Positions 24,462-31,521 of a DNA stretch of 64,000 bases are shown here, piece by piece (the stretch's first letter is position 1; each line of letters begins with the position of its first letter). The stretch is taken from positions 146,133 through 210,132 of the forward strand of contig JAEUOZ010000002.1 of assembly GCA_016790225.1 (NCBI GenBank), read 5' to 3'. The notes beneath the pieces were generated by a model that had not been told where the DNA came from, ran no database searches, and saw nothing but the letters and a program-made list of their open reading frames with translations. Position numbers and translations under genes: made by a program. This stretch comes from Rubrivivax sp. (lineage in GTDB: Bacteria > Pseudomonadota > Gammaproteobacteria > Burkholderiales > Burkholderiaceae).

Positions 24462-26407
24462 TGTCGATCGTGCAGCGCTCCCTGCGCGCCGGATTCCTGC
24501 AGGTCGAGGGCCTGTTCAACCGCGCCTTCGGCGACAAGCTCAACCCGTTCTACCACCTGGGCGCGATCAGCTTCTTCCTGTTCTGGGTGGTCTCGGTCAC
24601 CGGCATCGTGCTCTATGCCTTCTTCGATACCAGCGTGGCCGGCGCCTATCCGTCGGTGCAGCGCATCACCAGCGGCGGCTTCGGCACGGGCCGCGTGTTG
24701 CGCACGATCCACCGGCACGCCACGGATGCCATGCTCCTGATGATGCTCATCCACCTGGCGCGCTACTTCGCGCTCGACCGGCTGCGCGGCTTCCGCTGGT
24801 TCTCCTGGCTCACCGGTGTCATGCTGTTGTGGCTGGCCTATGTGGCTGCCGCCAACGGCTACATGCTGCCCTGGGACAGGCTGGCGCAGTTCGTCACGCA
24901 GACCAGTTTCGAGTGGCTGGACTGGCTGCCCGGCTTCCGCGGCACCTTGATCCGCAACTTCATTGCCAACGAACATGTCAGCGACCGGCTCTTCTCGCTG
25001 CTGGTCTTCATCCACATCGGTGTGCCCCTGGCCATGCTGCTGCTCGCCTGGGTGCATGTGCAGCGCGTCCCCAAGGCCAGCACCCAGCCCCCGAGGCCCA
25101 TCGCCCTGGCGCTGCTGGCGATGCTGTTGGTACTGGCGCTTGTGGTGCCCGTGAGCAGCCACGCCCCGGCCGACTTGAGCCACTCGCCGCTGGAGCTGCG
25201 GATGGACTGGTTCGTGCTGCCGGTGCTGACCCTGGTGCACCAGTGGCCGATGGCTGCCGTGTGGGCCCTGGTGGGCGGCGGGACCGCCCTGCTCGCCCTG
25301 CTGCCCTGGCTGCCACCCAGACACAGCGGCAGCGCAGACCAGATCACCCTGCACCCAGGCCCGGTGCGCATCAGCGCGCGCAGCGGCGAAACCCTGCTGG
25401 ATGCCGGGCTGCGCGCCGGATTGGCGCTGCCCTACGACTGCCGGGCGGGGGGCTGCGGCGTGTGCAGCTGCACCATCCTGAACGGCAGCGTGGAGCTGGG
25501 CGCCTTCCAGGACGCCGCGCTCACACCGGCGATGCGCGCACGCGGCCAGGCGCTGATGTGCTGCGCCACGGCGCTTGGAGACGTGGAGCTCGAGATCGGC
25601 GGCGTGAGCAGCCTCGCCGAGCCAGCGGCCGCCGATCAACCACGCCGCTTCAGCGCCCACGTCCGGTCCCTTGAACGTCTGGCGCCCGAGCTGATGCTGC
25701 TGCATCTGGCCTTGCCTCCAGGCGAGCATCTGGCCTTCAAGGCGGGCCAGTACCTCAACGTCATCCTGGAGGACGGCGCCCGGCGCGCCTTCTCCTTCGC
25801 GAATGCACCTTCTGCGGAGTCTTCGTCTGTGACCCGCTTCGATGGCGAACGCATCGAACTGCATGTCCGCCTGATTCCCGGCGGCCGCTTCACCACGCAC
25901 GTCTTCCACGCCATGAAGCCGGGCGACCGCCTCGACATCGAGGGACCGCTGGGTCGCTTCGCGATGAACGACAGCAGCCGGCCCATCCTCTTCGTGGCCG
26001 GCGCCACGGGCTTCGCCCCGGTCAAGAGCCTCCTCGAAGACGCCTTCCGTCGTGGCGTTCAGCGTCCGATGACCCTCTACTGGGGCGCGCGGCGCCAGCA
26101 GGATCTCTACCTGCAGGATCTCGTGCGGGGCTGGGAGCGCGACCACCCCGGCTTCCACTACGTGCCGGTGCTCTCCGAGGCCGCTGACGATCCGGGCTGG
26201 AGCGGCCGCCGAGGGCTGGTCCATCAGGCCGTCCTGGAAGACCACCCGACCCTGGCCGGCCACGAGATCTATGCCTGCGGATCCGTGCGGATGGTGCAGG
26301 CCGCGGTGCCGGACTTCCTGAACCATGGGCTGGACGAGCAGTCCTGCTTCTCCGACGCCTTCACACCCAACGCAGCGTCATCGGCCCAGCCAGGGCCTTC
26401 TGCGTAG
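24458..26407 (+). CDS. Cytochrome b / [2Fe-2S] / FAD-NAD(P)H reductase fusion
   Basis: This 649-residue protein closes the operon. Residues 1-285 form a cytochrome b-like membrane domain with His85/His99 and His186/His200 at x13 spacing, and NGYMLPWD before the third helix as in b6-type proteins. Residues 295-385 form a plant-type ferredoxin (Cys328, 333, 336 and a fourth at 368 or 369). Residues 390-640 form a ferredoxin-NADP reductase-like module with RAFSFANAP (FAD), VAGATGFAP (nucleotide) and YACGSVRM. The chain NAD(P)H-FAD-2Fe2S-haem b could run in either direction. Paralogous to the membrane half of the 20918 gene. The start overlaps the previous stop (ATGATG). Confidence 0.85.
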   Translation: MMSIVQRSLRAGFLQVEGLFNRAFGDKLNPFYHLGAISFFLFWVVSVTGIVLYAFFDTSVAGAYPSVQRITSGGFGTGRVLRTIHRHATDAMLLMMLIHLARYFALDRLRGFRWFSWLTGVMLLWLAYVAAANGYMLPWDRLAQFVTQTSFEWLDWLPGFRGTLIRNFIANEHVSDRLFSLLVFIHIGVPLAMLLLAWVHVQRVPKASTQPPRPIALALLAMLLVLALVVPVSSHAPADLSHSPLELRMDWFVLPVLTLVHQWPMAAVWALVGGGTALLALLPWLPPRHSGSADQITLHPGPVRISARSGETLLDAGLRAGLALPYDCRAGGCGVCSCTILNGSVELGAFQDAALTPAMRARGQALMCCATALGDVELEIGGVSSLAEPAAADQPRRFSAHVRSLERLAPELMLLHLALPPGEHLAFKAGQYLNVILEDGARRAFSFANAPSAESSSVTRFDGERIELHVRLIPGGRFTTHVFHAMKPGDRLDIEGPLGRFAMNDSSRPILFVAGATGFAPVKSLLEDAFRRGVQRPMTLYWGARRQQDLYLQDLVRGWERDHPGFHYVPVLSEAADDPGWSGRRGLVHQAVLEDHPTLAGHEIYACGSVRMVQAAVPDFLNHGLDEQSCFSDAFTPNAASSAQPGPSA

Positions 26408-26458
26408 CAGGATGCCGCAGAGCGGCCAGGAGTCAGGGCGGCGCGGGCTGCTGCTGCG

Positions 26459-27610
26459 TCAACACACCGCTTGCTGCGGCGCCTTCAGCGGCGCAACGGC
26501 GGCCTGTCTCGATGGCGCGCACCGGGCCAGCAACAAGCTCAGCAGCAGGACCATGGCCGCCGCGCCGCCGGCATGGACCAGGGCCGCGGCCAGAGGCCAG
26601 CCCAGCACGATGTTGGACAGCCCCGTGAGCAGTTGCAGCAGCGTCAGGCCGATCAGGCCCGCACCGAAGCGTCGCGCTTCGGGCAGGTCCTGCCGGCGCA
26701 GTCTCAGACCCAGCACCAGCAGCGCCAGCGCCGCCACCACGGCAAACCAGCGATGGACAAAGTGGATCGCCACCAGGGCCTCAAAGGACAGCAACTCGCC
26801 ATCGGCACGATGGCCCAGTTCTCGAAACGGCGCGAAGCCGTTGCGGAAGTCCATCGAAGGCCACCACTGCGCGTGGCAGGTCGGAAAGTCCGGGCAGGCC
26901 AGTACCGCATAGTTGGTGCTGACCCATCCGCCCAGGGTGATCTGCAGAGCCAGGATTCCCAGCGTCACCAGCGCCAGACGGCGCACACCGCACGCCAGTG
27001 CGAAGGGACGCGCACGGTAGCGTTCATGCTGCACCGCAAGCAGGGCCAGCAACAGCAAACCCCCCAGCAGATGGGCGGTGACGATCGCCGGGTAGAGCTT
27101 CCAGGTCACGGTGTAGCGGCCGAAGAGCCCCTGAATCACCACCCACAGCAAGGTCAGCGTGGGCCACCAGGGCGAGTGCGGCAGCTCGCGACGCCGCAGC
27201 CAGCTCACGGCTGCCATCACCAGGATCAGCACACCCACGCTCATGGCCAGGTAACGGTGGATCATCTCGATCCAGGCCTTGTTCCAGGTCACCGGACCCG
27301 ATGGCATGGCCTGCTCGGCCGCGGCGATCTGCGAGGCTGCACCCAGGGGGCTGGCCTGGCCGTAGCAGCCAGGCCAATCCGGACAGCCGAGCCCGGAATC
27401 CGTCAGCCGGGTGAAGCTGCCGAAGACCATCAGGTCGAAGGTCAGGAAGAGGGTCAAGGCGGTCAGCTGCGCCAGACGCTGACGGATCGGCGCACCCTGC
27501 CGAAGCCAGACCCGCGCCAGAGGAATCATGGCCAGCAGCAAGGCCAGCAGGCCCAGCTTCAAGGCCGGGGCATAGTTGACGAGCGCGTCACCGTCCATCG
27601 GGTGCTCCAT
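26459..27610 (-). CDS. ctaA: Haem A synthase (COX15/CtaA family), copy 2
   Basis: 383 residues from ATG 27610 (MEHPMD), eight helices. Family landmarks are clear: GSFTRLTDSGLGCPDWPGCYGQ after helix I, the EMIHRYLA and TAHLLGG haem histidines, CPDFPTC in the second half, and IHFVHRW and ALVHAGGAA. It oxidises haem O to haem A in the inner membrane. It is convergent with the haem-copper operon (51 bp between stops) and overlaps the upstream nirDL-like gene by 23 bp, so haem A and haem d1 functions share one transcript. A second, more divergent copy lies at 15521-16429. Confidence 0.92.
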   Translation of the reverse strand: MEHPMDGDALVNYAPALKLGLLALLLAMIPLARVWLRQGAPIRQRLAQLTALTLFLTFDLMVFGSFTRLTDSGLGCPDWPGCYGQASPLGAASQIAAAEQAMPSGPVTWNKAWIEMIHRYLAMSVGVLILVMAAVSWLRRRELPHSPWWPTLTLLWVVIQGLFGRYTVTWKLYPAIVTAHLLGGLLLLALLAVQHERYRARPFALACGVRRLALVTLGILALQITLGGWVSTNYAVLACPDFPTCHAQWWPSMDFRNGFAPFRELGHRADGELLSFEALVAIHFVHRWFAVVAALALLVLGLRLRRQDLPEARRFGAGLIGLTLLQLLTGLSNIVLGWPLAAALVHAGGAAAMVLLLSLLLARCAPSRQAAVAPLKAPQQAVC

Positions 27611-28664
27611 CGGCAGCCCCGCGGAGCGCTGCGCCCTGCAGCGGCCGGGCCTCGGACGGGCCTGCGTCCGGCGGCGGGTCGATGTCGGCAAACAGCAGCG
27701 GCTCGTCGCGCACGTGGTAGCTGCGCACGGCCCACAGGTCGTGGCGGCTGTGCTGCAGGCCGGCAGCCTGCAGCGCACGGCCCAGCAGCGGCAGCGCCAC
27801 GCCCGGCAGCCAGGCCGCCGTGACCAGGCTGGGTCCGCCATCGCCAGGCCAGGTGCGCAGGCTCAGCACGCCCGGAAAGGCCCGCAGCACCTGCTGCGCC
27901 GCATCGGAAGGCGGCTCGCCCCACAGCGCCGCGACGGTGTGCAGGCTCTGCGAACGCAAGGGCCGTGGCGCCAGGCCCATGTGGGCGAGCCGCCCGGCGC
28001 GTTGCCAGCGGCGCAGCGTCAGCACCAGATCGCGCTCGCTGCGTTGCAGCTGCCAGGCCGCAGCCCGATAGGGGCGGGCCACCACCGGCAAGCCCGTCTC
28101 GCACAGGCGGGCCAGCTGCGGGTCGGAACAGGGGCCGTCGCGCTGCCCGCAGGCGCAGCGGTGCTCGGCAGACAGCTCGGCGCGGGTCGACTGCTGCCAG
28201 CCCATCCAGGGTGCGGCCCGCTGCAGAGCCTGAACCTGGGCGTTGGCTGTCTCGGGGCTGCGCGCCACCAGATCGAACCACAGCCGCGGAAGGGCGGGCC
28301 CGTCGTGGCCGTGGCCGCTGGCCAGGACCTGCTCGCGCTCGTGCCAGGCCGTCAAGCCCGGAAGGGCTGTCAGCGCAGCCTGCACGGCCGGGGCATCGCC
28401 GCCCTGTTGCGTGCTCCACATGCGCCAGCTCTGCAGGTGCAGTGCTTCCGGCCAGTGCGCCGAGATGCCGGCTGCCAGGCCCTCGGCATCGAGCGCCTGG
28501 CACTGGTGCAGGACCTCGCGCACGCTGCTGCCCAGGCGCCGTGCCACGGCACGAAACGGCGTGGGCTCCAGCGGAAAGCCCTGCTGCCAGTCGTGCAGCA
28601 GCGCGTGCTTCAGGCCGGCACGGCGCAAGCGATCGGGCGGGTCTGCACTGGGAAAGTCAGGCAT
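27588..28664 (-). CDS. Fused NirD/L (AhbA/B-type) sirohaem decarboxylase
   Basis: 358 residues from ATG 28664, with GAGGAG seven bases upstream. Two Lrp/AsnC-like halves can be seen. The first has DWQQGFPLEPTPFRAVARRLG followed by a recognition-like helix. The second has RPYRAAAWQLQRSERDLVLTLRRWQRAGRLAHMG, the signature of the C-terminal unit. NirD, L, G and H decarboxylate sirohaem to didecarboxysirohaem in haem d1 synthesis, and fused NirDL forms are known. The partner genes nirE and nirJ are not in the window. A palindromic operator sits 87 bp upstream. Confidence 0.82.
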   Translation of the reverse strand: MPDFPSADPPDRLRRAGLKHALLHDWQQGFPLEPTPFRAVARRLGSSVREVLHQCQALDAEGLAAGISAHWPEALHLQSWRMWSTQQGGDAPAVQAALTALPGLTAWHEREQVLASGHGHDGPALPRLWFDLVARSPETANAQVQALQRAAPWMGWQQSTRAELSAEHRCACGQRDGPCSDPQLARLCETGLPVVARPYRAAAWQLQRSERDLVLTLRRWQRAGRLAHMGLAPRPLRSQSLHTVAALWGEPPSDAAQQVLRAFPGVLSLRTWPGDGGPSLVTAAWLPGVALPLLGRALQAAGLQHSRHDLWAVRSYHVRDEPLLFADIDPPPDAGPSEARPLQGAALRGAADGAPDGR

Positions 28665-28750
28665 GGGCGGTCTCCTCATCGGGAAGACAGGACCGGCTGC
28701 GGGGCAGACACGGCGGGGGCCGATGCTGCGTCGCATGGGCCCTGCTTTCC

Positions 28751-28764
28751 TTGAACCGGTTCAA
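28751..28764. promoter_or_regulatory. Palindromic operator between nirDL-like and TonB receptor genes
   Basis: TTGAACCGGTTCAA is a perfect 14-bp palindrome and the third copy of the motif found at 10358 and 16499. It lies in the 269-bp divergent intergenic region, 86 bp from the nirDL-like start and 169 bp from the receptor start. Confidence 0.55.
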
Positions 28765-28933
28765 GGGCAGGTGCGGCCGCGCTGGGCCCGATGCATGCCT
28801 TGATGGGGGTCAAGCCGGCATCTCAGGCCGGGGCCTGACGCGCAAAAGGCAAGACAGATCAAGGATCGCGCCCCGCCTGGCGTCGGATCGTTGCGGCTGT
28901 TCAGCCACACGCCACAGCACTGCGAGGAGAGCC

Positions 28934-30982
28934 ATGACGCGCCCGACCCACCCCAGGCTCCACGGCCGCTTGCCGAAGCGCCGCTCGCGCGGGCTCGCCG
29001 GCTGCGTGATGCTGCTCGGCCTGAGCGCGATGGCACAGGCCCAGCCGTCCGGGCCAGCGTCAGCCGACAGGACAGCCGGCGAGTCCCTGGCCCAGGCCAC
29101 AAGCCCCGGTGCGCTGCAAAGCGTCGTGATCACCGCCTCGCGCCATGCGATGCTGGCGATCGATGCGCCTGCCTCGCTGAGCGTGGTGCCGCGCGAAGCC
29201 ATCGAGGCGCGCGGCGCCGACAACGTGCTGGAAGCCGTGCGCGGAGAGCCCGGCCTGTCGCTGCAGGGCCGGGCCATCGGCGGGCGCAAGGTCATGGGCC
29301 TGCGCGGCCTGGATGCGCGCCACACGCTGTATCTGGTCAACGGCCAGCGCATCAACGCGAGCGACGGCACGGTGGGCGCCAGCGACTTCCAGTACGACTG
29401 GCTGGCAGCCGAAGACATCGAGCGCATCGAGATCGTGCGCGGGCCGCTCTCGGTGCTCTACGGCAGCGAAGCCCTGGGCGGCGTCATCCATGTCATCACG
29501 CGCCGGCCCGGCAGCACCTGGCGCCTGGGCGCGTCGAGCGAGGGCAGCGCAGCCGCAGGCGCACGCGGCGGCGACGGCTGGCGTGCAGCGCTGCGCGCCG
29601 ACGGGCCGCTGGGCGGCGGCTTCACGCTGAAGCTGGGCGCCTCGGCCAGCTCGCTGGAGCCGCTGGCTTCGCCTGCCGACGCGCGCCTCAGCGAACTGGA
29701 GGGGCGGGACAAGCGCGACGCCTGGCTCGCGCTGGGCTGGCAGCCGGCCCCGGGACATCAGCTGATGCTGGAGCACCGTGCCGGCGAGGAGACGCGCGAA
29801 GCCGGCGCGCGCGAACGCAGCGGACAGCGCCGATACCACACCAGCTGGAATGACCTGCAGCGCGACATGAGTGCCTTCGCGTGGGAATCCTCCTGGCCCT
29901 CGCTGTCCGCGGGCAGCGCGCCGCTGGAGACGCAGCTGCGCCTGTACCGTGCCGCGCTGGACGTGCGCAACCGCCGCACGGCGGGCGTGGCCATCAACCC
30001 TCACCAGCGCCTGATCGACGAGGTGCTGGATGGACAGGCTCGCCACGAAGCCGCTGCACAGGCCTGGACCGGGGGTTTCGAACTGCGGCAGGAATCACTG
30101 GAGGATCCAGGCCTGCCGGGCGGGCGATCGCAGGCGCGCCACCGCGCCCTGTACCTGCAGCAGGAGTGGACACCGCAGGCCGCGCTGACGATCACCAGCG
30201 GCCTGCGCCACGACGATCACTCGCTGTACGGCGGGCGGTGGAGCCCGCGCCTCTATGCGGTCTGGCGCGCGGCGCCCGGCTGGACGCTCAAGGGCGGCTA
30301 CAGCCACGGTTTCAAGGCACCGAACCTGAAGCAGATCGTGCCCGGTACGCGCGCCGAAGGCCCCAACCTGGTGATCGGCAATGCGGAACTGCGCCCCGAG
30401 AGCAGCGACAGCCTGGAGCTGGGCCTGGGCTGGCAGCGCGGGCCGCAGCAGCTGCAGCTGGTGGCGTTTGCGCAGCGCGTGCGCGATCTGATCGACCTTC
30501 GGCTGGTGCGGGCGGGCAGCGTGCCGGGCACCGGAACCTACCTGTACGAGAACCTCGCCAGCGCCCGCCTGCAGGGCCTGGAGGCGGTCTGGCAGCAGCC
30601 GCTGATGCCGTGGCTGACGCTCAACCTCAGCTACGCGTATCTCGATGCCCGAAGCGCCACGGGCCAGCGGCTGGACAAGCGGCCGCGCCATGGTGCCACG
30701 CTGCGCCTGGAGGCACGGCAGGGGTCCTGGCGCGCAGGGCTGATGGCCGAGTTCAGCGGCAGCCAGCTGCTGGCCTCGACGACGGTGGGCGCGCCGCCGC
30801 AGCCGGTGCCGGATCTCACGCTGCTGGGCGCCCACCTGACACGTGCCCTGCCCCGAGGGCTGGAACTGGGGCTGGGCGTGCGCAACTTGGGCAATGTGCG
30901 GCTGGCCGACAAATCGCCGCTGTTCACGCACGCCGAAGCGCCGCGCACCTGGCGCGTCAGCCTGCGCGGGCGCTGGCCCTGA
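28934..30982 (+). CDS. TonB-dependent outer-membrane receptor
   Basis: 682 residues from ATG 28934 (GAGGAG upstream). A signal peptide ends near AMAQA. The plug domain runs from about 60 to 180 (VVITASR TonB box-like segment, RGLDARHTLYLVNGQRI, EIVRGPLSVLYGSEALGGVIHVIT). A 22-strand barrel follows, with KGGYSHGFKAPNLKQI and a terminal aromatic strand. The ligand cannot be read from sequence. Sharing a putative operator with the denitrification genes points to copper or haem/iron uptake, comparable in context to NosA, but this is inference. Confidence 0.88.
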   Translation: MTRPTHPRLHGRLPKRRSRGLAGCVMLLGLSAMAQAQPSGPASADRTAGESLAQATSPGALQSVVITASRHAMLAIDAPASLSVVPREAIEARGADNVLEAVRGEPGLSLQGRAIGGRKVMGLRGLDARHTLYLVNGQRINASDGTVGASDFQYDWLAAEDIERIEIVRGPLSVLYGSEALGGVIHVITRRPGSTWRLGASSEGSAAAGARGGDGWRAALRADGPLGGGFTLKLGASASSLEPLASPADARLSELEGRDKRDAWLALGWQPAPGHQLMLEHRAGEETREAGARERSGQRRYHTSWNDLQRDMSAFAWESSWPSLSAGSAPLETQLRLYRAALDVRNRRTAGVAINPHQRLIDEVLDGQARHEAAAQAWTGGFELRQESLEDPGLPGGRSQARHRALYLQQEWTPQAALTITSGLRHDDHSLYGGRWSPRLYAVWRAAPGWTLKGGYSHGFKAPNLKQIVPGTRAEGPNLVIGNAELRPESSDSLELGLGWQRGPQQLQLVAFAQRVRDLIDLRLVRAGSVPGTGTYLYENLASARLQGLEAVWQQPLMPWLTLNLSYAYLDARSATGQRLDKRPRHGATLRLEARQGSWRAGLMAEFSGSQLLASTTVGAPPQPVPDLTLLGAHLTRALPRGLELGLGVRNLGNVRLADKSPLFTHAEAPRTWRVSLRGRWP

Positions 30983-31020
30983 GCCGCCGCCTGGGCCGTA
31001 GACTCGCGGCCGAAGCAACC

Positions 31021-31458
31021 ATGCAACACCAGAGCAGCATCGACATCGAAGCCCCGGCCGCGACGATCTACGCCCTGTACCAGGACGTCGCCCGCTGGAA
31101 CACCTGGGATCCGGATACCCGCTCGGCGTGGCTGGACGGCCCGTTCGGCGTTGGCGCCCGCGGCAAACTGGTGCCCACGCGCGGAAGACCCGTCCCCCTG
31201 TGCATCACACAAGCCACCGAAAACCGCTCCTTCACGGCGCGCTGCGCCATTCCCGGCTTCTGCATGGACTTTGTCCATGAACTGACGCCGCTGTCCACAG
31301 GCACGCGCGTGGTTCAGCGGCTGGAGACCTCGGGCTTCCTGGGCTTCCTGCTGAATCCCGTGATCGGCCCGCAGGTCCGCGAAGGCTTTCCCAAGACCCT
31401 GGCCGCGCTGAAGCAGCTCGCCGAGTCGCAGCATGCGGGGGATCGTGTCACGCGCTGA
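31021..31458 (+). CDS. SRPBCC-family (START-like) protein
   Basis: This 145-residue protein has the polyketide-cyclase/dehydrase-like SRPBCC layout: an N-terminal strand SIDIEAPAATIYALYQDVARWNTWDPD, a beta-sheet cavity and a long C-terminal helix. Such proteins bind hydrophobic ligands; the ligand is unknown. It starts 38 bp after the TonB receptor and is probably cotranscribed. It is convergent with the glutaminase fusion. Confidence 0.8.
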   Translation: MQHQSSIDIEAPAATIYALYQDVARWNTWDPDTRSAWLDGPFGVGARGKLVPTRGRPVPLCITQATENRSFTARCAIPGFCMDFVHELTPLSTGTRVVQRLETSGFLGFLLNPVIGPQVREGFPKTLAALKQLAESQHAGDRVTR

Positions 31459-31464
31459 TGGCGG

Positions 31465-31505
31465 CGGGCCCGTCCGGCCCGAGCCACACGGGCCACACGG
31501 GCCCG
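31465..31505. terminator. Possible bidirectional hairpin between convergent genes
   Basis: CGGGCCCGT at 31465-31473 pairs perfectly with ACGGGCCCG at 31497-31505 across a 23-base loop that can form further GC pairs. It lies between the convergent stops at 31458 and 31522. There is no T-tract, so intrinsic termination is uncertain. Confidence 0.35.
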
Positions 31506-31521
31506 GCAGGCCGGCAAGGAC

